Source: Candidatus Melainabacteria bacterium (GTDB lineage: Bacteria; Cyanobacteriota; Vampirovibrionia; Obscuribacterales; Obscuribacteraceae). From it: 64,000 nucleotides of DNA. Below, piece by piece: positions 41,663-50,504 of the stretch (its first letter is position 1; every line of letters starts with the position of its first letter). Location of the stretch: the NCBI GenBank assembly GCA_003242885.1, contig QKMZ01000006.1:1481563-1545562 (forward strand). The letters run 5' to 3'. Under the pieces are notes generated by a model. That model ran no database searches and was not told the DNA's origin. It saw only the letters and a list, made by a program, of their open reading frames with translations. The position numbers were made by a program, and so were the translations under genes.

Positions 41663-42235
41663 CTAATCTGGCTTCAGTGCTTTCCGAAGTAGATCAGAAG
41701 CCGTTTTCTTGTACTCGCTCAAAGGCTGATCTTCAAAAATCACTGCACCCATAATGATACTGTGCATGATACCGAAGATTAATGAACCCAAAACATTGGC
41801 ATTGTATTTCTGAATCTTCCCTTCATCCATAAGCGCTGTGAGAAGGCGACCCATATGTTCTTGCAGAAGACATCTCTTTTGTCGCGAATCCTCATCATCA
41901 GCCAGTCCTGGATCAGGGCGAATCTGCTCGAGAATAGGTTTTTCGCTAATGGCAAACTGCACAACGGCATCGATATATTTTTCGATACCTTTAGGCTCGA
42001 CAATTTTCGGAACATACTTTTCGGTCAAAGCAGCCGCGCGCTGGAAGAATTCCGCTGCAAGTGCATCAGCAATTGCCTCTTTTGATTCGAAATAGAGATA
42101 GACTGTCCCAGCAGCTACACCAGCCTCCGCAGCAATCTGCGCAATCTTTGCGGCGCCATAACCGTCGCGCAAAATGATCTTCTTTGCCGCTTGAAGAATT
42201 GCTATGCGTTTTTCAGGGTCAACCGGACGCGCCAT
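41663..42235 (-). CDS. TetR-family transcriptional regulator
   Basis: The ATG at 42235 is chosen from GGAG nine bases upstream and the canonical TetR opening MARPVDPEKRIAILQAAKK. The 190-residue product has an N-terminal HTH (KIAQIAAEAGVAAGTVYLYFESKEAIADA, residues about 30-58), followed by a helical ligand-binding domain. It is divergent from an RND efflux operon, and the gap holds a perfect palindrome next to a TATAAT box, the classic arrangement of a repressor controlling a pump. It probably senses a pump substrate. Ligand unknown. Confidence 0.93.
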   Translation of the reverse strand: MARPVDPEKRIAILQAAKKIILRDGYGAAKIAQIAAEAGVAAGTVYLYFESKEAIADALAAEFFQRAAALTEKYVPKIVEPKGIEKYIDAVVQFAISEKPILEQIRPDPGLADDEDSRQKRCLLQEHMGRLLTALMDEGKIQKYNANVLGSLIFGIMHSIIMGAVIFEDQPLSEYKKTASDLLRKALKPD

Positions 42236-42392
42236 TTTGCAAAAGCTCCGACTTTGGCAGGTGATTGTGAACAAACTTCCGGGGCATCTGAAAGCCCTGA
42301 AGCCCAACATTATGGACGATACCAGGCTCTGAACTCAATCTCGGCAAAAAAGCCGGAACATTTTCCAGATCAGTATGTCATTAGATCTGCGC

Positions 42393-42417
42393 ATGAATGA
42401 ATTCATTCATTTATAAT
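42393..42417 (+). promoter_or_regulatory. 18-bp palindromic operator next to efflux promoter -10 box
   Basis: ATGAATGAATTCATTCAT (42393-42410) is a perfect palindrome; TATAAT follows at 42412-42417. It lies between the TetR gene and the efflux operon, about 60 bases before the ATG of the fusion protein. Binding there would block RNA polymerase. The 14 bases at its right end recur at 32857-32870. Confidence 0.75.
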
Positions 42418-42473
42418 ACTATTACAACCCCACAAGAGCTGCAAAAGCCAAACAGGCACCGGAGACAAGAGAG

Positions 42474-43958
42474 ATGATGACGCTAGACCCCAAAAGCGAA
42501 CAATCTATATATAGTTCAGCCCAGCAATCGTCCGAGACGGATCCGTCATCGAGAAGAGTCTCAAAACAATTGCCCGGTCAGCTTAAAGGGGTTTTTACGA
42601 CAATCAAATCACCCCTCAGGCGCTCTTCTGTGGCAGTCGCAGCGGCTCTAACTGCGATTGTTGTCATAGGTTCAGCCTCAGTAGCCGGCTCAGTAATGAT
42701 TAGCAAATCAGCTCAAAATGCTGCAGGTGCCAAAACCGCCAAAACTGTGCCAGTGGCTACCGTAACGGTTTTGCCTGCTCAAATGGCACCTGTGCCTGAC
42801 GTTTTGGAACTTACAGGGTCGATTTCAGCCACAGATCCATTGTCAGTCGGTTCGTCAGCGGGGGGTCTGGTCATTACTCAGGTCAACGTGGAAGAAGGAG
42901 ACTACGTCAAAAAAGGTCAGATTCTTGCAACTCTGGACTCTTCAGTTCTCAGAGCCCAACTTGCAGCCGCCGAAGCGAGACTTCAAGGTGCAGGCGCTTC
43001 AGTGGTGAAAGCCACCCAACCGAACCGTCCAGAAGACATTGGCTCTTTTGAAGCTGCATACAAACAAGCTTTAGCAGACGTTCAAAACAGAAGAGCGATG
43101 CTTGACCAGGCAAAGGCATCAAGAATACTCGCGCAGAACAATGCTGTTCGCTATGCCAACCTGTTTAAGGAAGGTGCAGTCAGTGAGATGGAATCGCAAA
43201 CCAAATCAACAGAAGCCACAACTACTGGAAGCACCGTACGTGCAGCTGAAGATAACTTAGAAGCAGCTCAATATATGGCGCAGCAAGCAGCTAATCGTTT
43301 GGAAATGGCAAGACAAGGTGGACGCAAAGAAGATGTCACCATATCTAGAGCCACCGCCAATGAGTCGGCAGCGACTGTGCAGCAGATTCGTGCTCAGATC
43401 GAACAGACGATTGTTCGTGCTCCTGACGACGGACTTATCACTAAACGCTTCGCGCATATTGGTGATGTTTCAAGCGGCGGAAAAACTCTATTCGAGATGA
43501 TCAGGCGTGGTGAAATCGAGCTTAAAGCGCAGGTCTCTCAGGAGGACATTTCACGCCTCAGCAATGGTCAACCAGCTGAAATCAGTGATGGCATCAGAAC
43601 AGCAAAAGGAAAGGTGTTCCAAATTTCACCAACGGTTGATACCTCAACCAGGCTCGGAACAGTCCGAATCTCAATTCCGAAAGAATCTCAATTTAAAACT
43701 GGCATGTTCGTCAAAGGCAAAATTGCCAGAGGTCAACGCAATGCATTGGTAGTGCCAAACAGCGCAGTGCTTGCCGACAATGATGTCTATTATGTCTTCG
43801 TCAACGAAAACGGCATCGCCAAGAAAAAGCAAGTCACAATCGGGGCGCGCGTAAAAGAATTAGCTGAGGTGAATTCTGGTATTGCTCCGGGCGAACAAGT
43901 AATCGTCGCGGGTGCCGGATTTTTGAACGATCAAGATCCAATAGCAGTCGGACAGTAG
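42474..43958 (+). CDS. RND efflux periplasmic adaptor (membrane fusion protein)
   Basis: The ATG at 42474 has GGAG nine bases upstream; 494 residues. Residues 1-50 form a cytosolic Ser/Gln-rich tail unusual for the family, then a membrane anchor (VAVAAALTAIVVIGSASVAGS at 52-73). Next come the lipoyl-like half-motif GGLVITQVNVEEGDYVKKGQILATLD (about 129-154), a long alpha-hairpin (about 160-290), the second lipoyl half (RAPDDGLITKR) and beta-barrel and proximal domains to the end. Adaptors of this type bridge the RND pump and an outer membrane channel. It is the first gene of an operon with the pump; the outer channel is not in the window. Confidence 0.95.
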   Translation: MMTLDPKSEQSIYSSAQQSSETDPSSRRVSKQLPGQLKGVFTTIKSPLRRSSVAVAAALTAIVVIGSASVAGSVMISKSAQNAAGAKTAKTVPVATVTVLPAQMAPVPDVLELTGSISATDPLSVGSSAGGLVITQVNVEEGDYVKKGQILATLDSSVLRAQLAAAEARLQGAGASVVKATQPNRPEDIGSFEAAYKQALADVQNRRAMLDQAKASRILAQNNAVRYANLFKEGAVSEMESQTKSTEATTTGSTVRAAEDNLEAAQYMAQQAANRLEMARQGGRKEDVTISRATANESAATVQQIRAQIEQTIVRAPDDGLITKRFAHIGDVSSGGKTLFEMIRRGEIELKAQVSQEDISRLSNGQPAEISDGIRTAKGKVFQISPTVDTSTRLGTVRISIPKESQFKTGMFVKGKIARGQRNALVVPNSAVLADNDVYYVFVNENGIAKKKQVTIGARVKELAEVNSGIAPGEQVIVAGAGFLNDQDPIAVGQ

Positions 43959-43967
43959 GTGAACACA

Positions 43968-46900
43968 ATGAATTGGAACATATCAGCCTGGTCTATTCGC
44001 CAACCAATCCCATCAATTCTCCTATTTCTGATTCTCTCAATCTCGGGGATTATCTGCTATTTCAATCTTGGTATTGATGAGAATCCAAACATCGACATGC
44101 CGACAGTGATCGTAACCGTGAGCGAAAATGGTGCGGCGCCGTCCGAATTAGAAACACAAGTTGCTCGCAGAATTGAGGATGCTGTCTCCGGCATCGGCAA
44201 TATCAAGCACATCTCAAGTACTCTCAACGAAGGTGTTTCGCAGACAAAAATCGAATTCGAGCTCGGCACCAATACAGACCGCGCAGTAAATGACGTTCGC
44301 GACGCAGTCACAAGAATCAGAACCCAGTTACCCGCAGCCATTCAAGAACCACAGATTCAACGCCTTGACTTTGTGGGAGGCCCCTTCGCAACTTACACAG
44401 TTTCATCCAAAACATTATCCGTCAAAGATCTCAGTTGGCTCATCGACAACGACATTTCGCGCGCACTACTGGCGGTGAAAGGTGTCGGACAGGTTCAACG
44501 CGCAGGTGGAGTCGACCGAGAGATCAACATAGATCTCAATCCTGCAAAACTGGAAGCACTCGGCGTAACGGCTGACATTGTCAATACTCAAGTCAGGATA
44601 ATGAACGCAAATATGCCGGGCGGTAGAGGCTCTGTCGGTTCGCAAGAGCAATCGATTAGAACATTGGGTAGTGCTGCATCAGTAGACGATTTAAGAAATA
44701 CCAGAATCGCTCTTCAGAACGGTTCATGGGCATCGCTGGATTCTTTGGGCAAAGTGACAGATGGCGTGGCTGAGCCGCGGCAACTGGCAATGCTTGACGG
44801 TAAGCCGGCAGTCGCATTTTCTATAGTCCGCTCAACCGGAAGCAATATGGCGGAAGTAGGCGAAAATGTCGACAAAGCTTTGAAGGAATTGAAGAAGACT
44901 CTTCCAGCTGATGTCGAAATTACACGCATCAGATCAAACCTGAGTTACGTCATGGATTCGTACCATGCCACCATCGACTCGTTGTTGCTAGGTGCAGCAC
45001 TCGCTATCGCAGTAATCTGGCTCTTCCTTAGAGACTGGCGCGCCTCGACAATCGCGGCCCTGGCGATGCCATTGTCGATGATACCGACTTTCGCTGTGAT
45101 GAAACTGCTGGGCTTTACGCTCAATAATATGTCGCTTCTTGGTCTAGCTCTCGTTATTGGTATCCTCGTGGACGACGCTATCGTAGAAATCGAGAATATC
45201 GTCAGACACATACAAATGGGCAAAAAACCTCTGGAAGCTGCTTTGGAAGCAGCTGATGAAATTGGTCTTGCTGTCGTCGCAACGACCATGACAATCATCG
45301 TTGTTTTCTTGCCGGTTGCCTTTATGGGCGGCATTCCTGGACAGTTCTTCAAACAATTCGGCGTCACTGTAGCAGTCGCGGTCTTCTTTTCTCTGCTTGT
45401 AGCACGTCTCATCACACCCATGATGTCAGCCTTCTGGCTCAAAGGTGCCGTTGAAGATCCACCCAAGGGAAAGGTCCAACACTTCTTCGAAAGGCTGCTC
45501 GGCTGGGCGCTCGAGCATAGAGGAAAAACCCTCGCTATTGCAGGAAGCATCTTTGTAATCAGTGTCGCGATGCTTGCATCACTGCCAACATCGCTCGTCA
45601 ATTCCGCCGACCGTGGCGAAAGCCTTGTCGCTATCGAGCTGCCACCAGGTGCAACTTTACAGTCTACGACTGACGCGTCTCAACGCGTAACCAAAATATT
45701 GCTCTCGCATTCCGAAGTCGAGCATGTGTTTGCGTCGGTTGGAACACCCTCGAATACTGGTATGAAATCCTCGGGAAGCGCAGGCACCGTCAACAAATCG
45801 AATTTATATGTCATTCTAAAAGAGCGTTCGCACAGAAAAATCTCGCAACAGCAGTTCGAAGATATGGTGCGCAAAGAGATTGCCACCATTCCAGGAATTC
45901 GTGCAAACATTTCCGCCACAATGGGACTGGGCGGCAAGGTTCAAATTTTGCTGGTCGGTAGAGACGCCTCACAATTGAAGAAGACGTCAGAACAAATGGC
46001 TATCGAAATGCGCTCTGTTGAAGGAATTTCCGACGTAACTTCTAGTTCGGCACTCAAACGTCCAGAAATTCAAGTTATTCCGGACTTCGCAAAAGCGTCT
46101 GACCACGGCGTGTCCGTTCAACAGATTGCTCGCACGGCCACCATGGCAACAGTTGGTGATGTTGATTTCAACCTGGCAAAATTCGACCTTGCCGACAGAC
46201 AAATCAACATCCGTGTACAAATCGATCCAAAGCTACGTGAAAACATCGAGAACATTGGCAATTTAAAAGTATCTAGTTTCCGTGGACAAATGATACCCCT
46301 TAAGGAAGTAGCAGAAGTAAGCTTTGGTAGTGGTCCCGCACAAATTGACCGCTACGATAGAGATCGGCAAGTTACAATCAGCGCCACTTTGAACACTGGT
46401 ACCACCTTGGGTCAGGCGTTGAAAAAAATCCACGATCTGCCAACATTCAAAAATTTGCCTGCATCTGTGCGCGAATCCGTGAGTGGCGACGTTGAAATAC
46501 AACGCGACGTATTTTCCGGATTTGGAATGGCGATTGCAGCTGCTGTAATTCTCATCTATGCGGTTTTGGTCTTGTTGTTCAACGACTTCCTTCATCCGCT
46601 AACCATCATGATGTCACTGCCTATGGCAGTTGGTGGCGCCGCGCTGGGGCTGATTATTGGACACCAATCTGTCGGATTGTACGCACTGATCGGCATCGTT
46701 ATGTTGATGGGGTTGGTAACCAAAAACGCAATTCTGCTGGTCGAATATTGCTTGATGGCAATGCATAAGGGTGTGCCGAGACACGAAGCACTTATGGGCG
46801 CCGCCGAAGCCAGAATGCGTCCAATTTTGATGACGACTGTGGCGATGATTGCCGGCATGCTCCCGATCGCTCTGGGATTGGGAGCTGGTTCTGAAGTACG

Positions 46901-47087
46901 CGCACCAATGGCAATTGCTGTTGTTGGTGGATTGATCACTTCTACATTCTTGACTCTTATCGTTGTCCCAGTTGTATTTACTTACGTCGACGACTGGAAG
47001 GTAAAACTAGCGAAACGGGCATCGAAAGCAAATTCCAACAACGATAAAGTAGCGAAAGAAACTATTGAGGTAAGCCTCGCTAAGTAA
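43968..47087 (+). CDS. RND efflux pump, HAE1/MdtB-like
   Basis: The ATG at 43968 has AGGTG upstream, overlapping the region of the adaptor stop; 1039 residues, the usual length. It has the RND plan of twelve membrane helices and two large periplasmic loops. The proton-relay Asp pair is Asp402-Asp403 in VIGILVDDAIVEIENIV of helix 4, and a second copy-like motif GLVTKNAILLVE lies in the C-terminal half. The loop sequence DNDISRALLAVKGVGQV is typical. It exports hydrophobic compounds with proton exchange, under likely control of the divergent TetR. Confidence 0.96.
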   Translation: MNWNISAWSIRQPIPSILLFLILSISGIICYFNLGIDENPNIDMPTVIVTVSENGAAPSELETQVARRIEDAVSGIGNIKHISSTLNEGVSQTKIEFELGTNTDRAVNDVRDAVTRIRTQLPAAIQEPQIQRLDFVGGPFATYTVSSKTLSVKDLSWLIDNDISRALLAVKGVGQVQRAGGVDREINIDLNPAKLEALGVTADIVNTQVRIMNANMPGGRGSVGSQEQSIRTLGSAASVDDLRNTRIALQNGSWASLDSLGKVTDGVAEPRQLAMLDGKPAVAFSIVRSTGSNMAEVGENVDKALKELKKTLPADVEITRIRSNLSYVMDSYHATIDSLLLGAALAIAVIWLFLRDWRASTIAALAMPLSMIPTFAVMKLLGFTLNNMSLLGLALVIGILVDDAIVEIENIVRHIQMGKKPLEAALEAADEIGLAVVATTMTIIVVFLPVAFMGGIPGQFFKQFGVTVAVAVFFSLLVARLITPMMSAFWLKGAVEDPPKGKVQHFFERLLGWALEHRGKTLAIAGSIFVISVAMLASLPTSLVNSADRGESLVAIELPPGATLQSTTDASQRVTKILLSHSEVEHVFASVGTPSNTGMKSSGSAGTVNKSNLYVILKERSHRKISQQQFEDMVRKEIATIPGIRANISATMGLGGKVQILLVGRDASQLKKTSEQMAIEMRSVEGISDVTSSSALKRPEIQVIPDFAKASDHGVSVQQIARTATMATVGDVDFNLAKFDLADRQINIRVQIDPKLRENIENIGNLKVSSFRGQMIPLKEVAEVSFGSGPAQIDRYDRDRQVTISATLNTGTTLGQALKKIHDLPTFKNLPASVRESVSGDVEIQRDVFSGFGMAIAAAVILIYAVLVLLFNDFLHPLTIMMSLPMAVGGAALGLIIGHQSVGLYALIGIVMLMGLVTKNAILLVEYCLMAMHKGVPRHEALMGAAEARMRPILMTTVAMIAGMLPIALGLGAGSEVRAPMAIAVVGGLITSTFLTLIVVPVVFTYVDDWKVKLAKRASKANSNNDKVAKETIEVSLAK

Positions 47088-47111
47088 ATTTGGAGGGAAA
47101 TTATTCTGGCA

Positions 47112-47139
47112 GAAAGAGGAATGGTAAAGCCCCTCTTTC
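47112..47139 (+). terminator. Weak hairpin after the efflux operon
   Basis: GAAAGAGG (47112-47119) and CCTCTTTC (47132-47139) form an eight-base-pair stem with a 12-base loop, 25 bases after the pump stop. No T-run follows. Confidence 0.35.
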
Positions 47140-47234
47140 CCGCACTAGAAGGGAGTCGAAAGCTAGCCTCCCCAAAGATTTCCCAATCCTTGAATTATAC
47201 TCAGAATCCGGAATCCCTCCAAACTTCTACCTAC

Positions 47235-47257
47235 TAGGTTCGAGCGCCTCGAACCTA
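47235..47257 (+). promoter_or_regulatory. Strong stem-loop just upstream of small membrane gene
   Basis: TAGGTTCGAG-CGC-CTCGAACCTA is a perfect ten-base-pair stem with a three-base loop. It ends 16 bases before the ATG at 47274 and has no T-run, so it may occlude or expose the ribosome site or stabilise the mRNA. Confidence 0.4.
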
Positions 47258-47273
47258 TCACCCGGTGCGTGGC

Positions 47274-47510
47274 ATGTCACATTCTCATTTATTCGAACTT
47301 GCTTTTGTAGTGTGCGCTCTTGCAGGCACGCTACTAATCCCTTTGATTCGCTGTATTTTGGCGAATCGATTTCTTTTCAAAGATCGCAGGAAAGTGGGAC
47401 CAGAATATTGGGGCGAACTCTCGTATGGCGCGAAGAATCCGGTTGCGCCAACAATCCCAACAAATGATCCTCACAGAGAAATCAAAAATTACGCCGGCTG
47501 GGCACGGTAA
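47274..47510 (+). CDS. Small membrane protein 1 of a pair
   Basis: A 78-residue protein with one clear membrane helix (LAFVVCALAGTLLIPLIRCIL, residues about 8-28) and a soluble, Tyr/Gly/Asn-containing tail (VGPEYWGELSYGAKNPV). ATG chosen at 47274, with GGTG five bases before; an in-frame GTG at 47265 is an alternative. The stop lies just before the ribosome site of the next small membrane gene, so the two are cotranscribed. No family recognised. Confidence 0.6.
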   Translation: MSHSHLFELAFVVCALAGTLLIPLIRCILANRFLFKDRRKVGPEYWGELSYGAKNPVAPTIPTNDPHREIKNYAGWAR

Positions 47511-47518
47511 GGAGCAAT

Positions 47519-47725
47519 ATGGTCGAATTCATCTGCCTTTTGGTAATTATTGCCTTCGCCTTTGGCCAGTGGCACCTCGCCGCCGTCAACGGTTGGCTCT
47601 GGTTTTTGGAAAACGACGAAGGCGAGCAGCAATTCTGGAGCTTTGACACCTTCATGAGTTCACTACTGCCGCCCATAGCCCTTTTACTTTGTGCCGTAGA
47701 ACTGTATTTCATACTGAAGATCTGA
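47519..47725 (+). CDS. Small membrane protein 2 of a pair
   Basis: A 68-residue protein with two hydrophobic segments, residues 3-23 (ICLLVIIAFAFGQWHLAAV) and 49-66 (SLLPPIALLLCAVELYFIL), separated by an acidic loop ENDEGEQQ. The ATG follows AAGGAG by about five bases, a good ribosome site. It follows its partner by eight bases, which suggests they form a complex. Function unknown. Confidence 0.6.
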   Translation: MVEFICLLVIIAFAFGQWHLAAVNGWLWFLENDEGEQQFWSFDTFMSSLLPPIALLLCAVELYFILKI

Positions 47726-47745
47726 CACTCCATCAGCATAGGAGT

Positions 47746-47797
47746 GTTTCGTCAAATACGAAACAACCGGCAGTGCCACTAGTGACACTACCGGTTG
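47746..47797 (-). terminator. Two adjoining hairpins after the aldehyde dehydrogenase
   Basis: On the minus strand, CAACCGGTAGTGTCACT pairs with AGTGGCACTGCCGGTTG through 15 Watson-Crick and two G-U pairs (47764-47797), followed by a second hairpin GTTTCGT-atttg-ACGAAAC (47746-47764). This lies just after the stop at 47816 and may also stop the plus-strand small genes. Confidence 0.6.
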
Positions 47798-47815
47798 CAA
47801 CAAATGAAGCTTGGA

Positions 47816-49513
47816 CTACTTCACAAATATCCTGGACTGAACCCTCACGAAGCGTTTTACAACAAACTCAGGGTTTGTGAAAGACGCATTACCGGCAGGG
47901 TTGCCACCACTTACGTGGAAGTCCGAGAATCCAGAATTCTGATTGACGTATACTCCACCGGTCAGATTGAAAGATACTGGAGTTCCGGCATCTGCCATGG
48001 TTGTAGCAATCCTCTGCAGTGTCGACTCATCTTGAGTATAGGCACTGCATGTGATGGCACCATGTTCGCGAGCAGCTCTGGAAGCCAGTTCTAGGCTTTC
48101 GTTTGTGTCTTTTGTCGGAATGATGAAAACAATCGGACCGAACATTTCGCCTTTGACAAGATCGCGCTTGTCGTTAGCCAATTCAATGATAATTGGGCTT
48201 TGTGTGTGTGCTTCAGGGAATTCCGGATTGGCAATTGTTTTGTTTTCGAGCAACACCTTGCCGCCGATATCTTTCGCCTTCACAACGCGTTCCATCGTTG
48301 CTTTGCTCTGAATCGCACCAGCAACCGCATGGCCTGCTTTCGGATGTTCAACCAGACCTTTAGTCTGATCAACAATGGCCTTTTCTACATCTTCTAACGA
48401 AGCATGTCCTTCTTTCAATTCGATACCGGATTGCGGGATATAAATGTTTTGCGGTGCAGTGCACATTTGACCACTGTAGAGGCTGATGCTGAAAGCAATG
48501 TTTTTCGCCATTGCGTCAAGGTCATCAATACTATCGATGATGATGCTGTTGACACCAGCCTTTTCGGTAAAGACTACTTTGCCCGGCAAACCTTCCACGT
48601 AGTTGCCGAAAGAATTGCTGCCGGTGAAATCAATGATTTTGACTTCCGCGTGTTCAGCAAGCTTTTTAGTGATTTGATTTTCGGCTTTATCTGAAGCGAG
48701 CATAACGAGGTTAGGATCGAATCCATTCTCTTTCAAAACATTCTGAATGACCGACACCACAATCGCGATCGGGTAAATCGCTTTCGGATGCGGCTTCACA
48801 ATCACCGGATTGCCGGTGATCAAACTCGCATAAACACCAGGAAGAGTATTCCAAGTTGGGAATGTACTGCAACCGATAGCCAGTGACAAACCGCGTCCAA
48901 CGTTCATTCCAAATTTTTCAAGTTTGAGGTTGAACTTGCCGGCTGGCTTTTCCCAGGAAATCTTATCTGCAAAACGGGTCAATTCTGCATAGCCAAGAGC
49001 GATCGATTCCAACGCTCTATCTGCGGCATGAGGACCACTGGCTTGGAAGCTCATCAAATATGATTGCCCTGTCGTGTGCATTGTTGCAAACGCAAGTTCG
49101 AAGAAGTGAGATTTCAGTTGCTGCAGCGTTTCTACCAAAAGCCCGGCGCGTGTCTTTGCATCTGTCGCCTTCCACTTTTCATTTGCTTTCTGCGCCGCAG
49201 AGATGTAGGACTCGATGTTTGAAAAGACTGGATAGCTGATCTTCAGCGCCTTACCGGTATATGGGCTTTCTTCATCACTTTCCAACCACGAATCGGAGGT
49301 CTGACTCAAGCGTTCGAACTTACCACCCAATTGAGATTCGTATACAGCTTTTTGCGCAGCTTCGGCTCCTTCTCCGTAGTCAGCCGGTGATGGCATTTCA
49401 GGAAACGGCGTGTAATGCTCACGCTTGTGAACCGCGTCAATCGCATCATTTATCAGCGATTCGTACTTTTCAAAGACGGTAGCACTGGTCTTGACAGGTG
49501 TGAAAATTTGCAT
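47816..49513 (-). CDS. PaaN-type aldehyde dehydrogenase
   Basis: The ATG at 49513 has GGAG eight bases upstream; 565 residues. The N-terminal part REHYTPFPEMPSPADYGEG... is the PaaN-specific extension. Catalytic parts include the ALDH NAD-site segments (STFPTWNTLPGVYASLITGNPVIVKPHP split by residues near 215-240), DFTGSNSFGNY, and the active Cys in YSGQMCTAPQNIY. PaaN proteins are linked to phenylacetate breakdown, but no paa genes are nearby, so the substrate is uncertain. The GlcG-like gene lies upstream on the same strand, separated by a terminator. Confidence 0.85.
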   Translation of the reverse strand: MQIFTPVKTSATVFEKYESLINDAIDAVHKREHYTPFPEMPSPADYGEGAEAAQKAVYESQLGGKFERLSQTSDSWLESDEESPYTGKALKISYPVFSNIESYISAAQKANEKWKATDAKTRAGLLVETLQQLKSHFFELAFATMHTTGQSYLMSFQASGPHAADRALESIALGYAELTRFADKISWEKPAGKFNLKLEKFGMNVGRGLSLAIGCSTFPTWNTLPGVYASLITGNPVIVKPHPKAIYPIAIVVSVIQNVLKENGFDPNLVMLASDKAENQITKKLAEHAEVKIIDFTGSNSFGNYVEGLPGKVVFTEKAGVNSIIIDSIDDLDAMAKNIAFSISLYSGQMCTAPQNIYIPQSGIELKEGHASLEDVEKAIVDQTKGLVEHPKAGHAVAGAIQSKATMERVVKAKDIGGKVLLENKTIANPEFPEAHTQSPIIIELANDKRDLVKGEMFGPIVFIIPTKDTNESLELASRAAREHGAITCSAYTQDESTLQRIATTMADAGTPVSFNLTGGVYVNQNSGFSDFHVSGGNPAGNASFTNPEFVVKRFVRVQSRIFVK

Positions 49514-49594
49514 AGCAAAACTCCAATAAAACTGCAATCAAAGCCGGTTTCCCGACGCGGCGGGTCCAAACTTACGCAAGTTATTATTTTATGC

Positions 49595-49633
49595 TGAAAA
49601 AGCCTAAATGGGCAGCTTCCCTTAGGCTTTTCA
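49595..49633 (-). terminator. Intrinsic terminator after the GlcG-like gene
   Basis: AAAAGCCTAA (49598-49607) and TTAGGCTTTT (49622-49631) form a perfect ten-base-pair stem; the minus-strand transcript ends the stem with a run of five U. It separates the GlcG-like gene from the aldehyde dehydrogenase. Confidence 0.75.
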
Positions 49634-49656
49634 TCAGTATTTAGGCGATTTGGGAC

Positions 49657-50055
49657 TTATTTAAAAGCTGCGGCGCCAGCCTCTGCCACCGCGTGATCTT
49701 GCTCGCCGGATCCACCACTTACGCCAACAGCACCCACAATCTTGCCGTCGCGTTTGAGCGGAACACCGCCAGCAAAAATCATAATTTTGCCATTGTTAGA
49801 GGTGTTCAAACCATAGAAGTCAGCACCAGGCTGTGTGTACTGAGCGAGGTCTTTGGTCGAGATGTCGAATGCACGAGACGTAAAGGCTTTCTTGATCGAG
49901 ATGTCTATACTGCCTAACCAAGCGTTATCCATGCGCACATGCGCAACCAGGTTGCCGCCTGCATCTGCGACCGCGATATTCATTGGTTGCCCAATCTCTT
50001 CTGCCTTTTTCTCTGCTGCTTCAATCACAGCTTTTGCGTCTTTCAAACTAACCAT
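49657..50055 (-). CDS. GlcG/HbpS-like protein (DUF336)
   Basis: A 132-residue protein from ATG 50055 with AAGGAGA five bases upstream. The whole length is the GlcG/HbpS domain: AVADAGGNLVAHVRMDNAWLGSIDIS, then KKAFTSRAFDISTKDLA, then IMIFAGGVPLKRDGKIVGAVGVSGGSGEQDHAVAEAG. Members include the haem-binding sensor component HbpS and GlcG of glycolate operons; many are of unknown function. No signal peptide is visible, so it is probably cytosolic. It may help the neighbouring ALDH, but a terminator sits between them. Confidence 0.92.
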   Translation of the reverse strand: MVSLKDAKAVIEAAEKKAEEIGQPMNIAVADAGGNLVAHVRMDNAWLGSIDISIKKAFTSRAFDISTKDLAQYTQPGADFYGLNTSNNGKIMIFAGGVPLKRDGKIVGAVGVSGGSGEQDHAVAEAGAAAFK

Positions 50056-50120
50056 GGTGTCTCCTTATTGGTAAGCATCTGTTGAAACTTAGAATTCAGT
50101 CGTTTTGGTGTTTCATTGTA

Positions 50121-50333
50121 TTAAACGCTGTCGTCGACAATCAGCTTCTGATCGTGAATTTCAACAACATCGCCCGGGTGCAATTTGCGCTTGCGGCGCG
50201 TGTCGATTTCGCCATTCACTCGGACTTCGCCAGACTGAATCAGGTGTTTGGCTTCTCCGCCGGATTGAGTGACGCCTTTCAGCTTTAGAAATTGATCCAA
50301 CTGAATAATTACAGCGCTCGGCTCGTCACTCAT
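50121..50333 (-). CDS. S4 RNA-binding domain protein (YbcJ-like)
   Basis: A 70-residue protein from the ATG at 50333; the nearest Shine-Dalgarno-like GGAG is 13 bases away, so the start is not certain. It consists of one S4 domain: LDQFLKLKGVTQSGGEAKHLIQSGEVRVNGEI, then RKRKLHPGDVVEI, with the basic RRKRK patch for RNA. YbcJ-type proteins bind RNA, perhaps at the ribosome. Function not defined further. Confidence 0.88.
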   Translation of the reverse strand: MSDEPSAVIIQLDQFLKLKGVTQSGGEAKHLIQSGEVRVNGEIDTRRKRKLHPGDVVEIHDQKLIVDDSV

Positions 50334-50504
50334 AAATTCAATAAAACTCCTGGATAATTCGAATGATCTTATCGCCAAACAAGACTTATTCTCAAGATTC
50401 CGATCTTGCTCCCCGCTATTTTCCAGCCAATCCTGGGCATCGTCTTCATTAGGATAAAATGTTCAGTGGCAAACATCGTTCGATAGGAATGGAGAGTCCG
50501 ATCC

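Noticed and set aside
44945..45601. A 218-residue minus-strand open frame inside the RND pump gene
   Set aside because: Antisense shadow of the membrane-protein coding frame, no ribosome site.
47235..47257. A tRNA T-arm or tRNA fragment
   Set aside because: The GGTTCGA-like sequence belongs to a plain palindrome; no other tRNA arms surround it.
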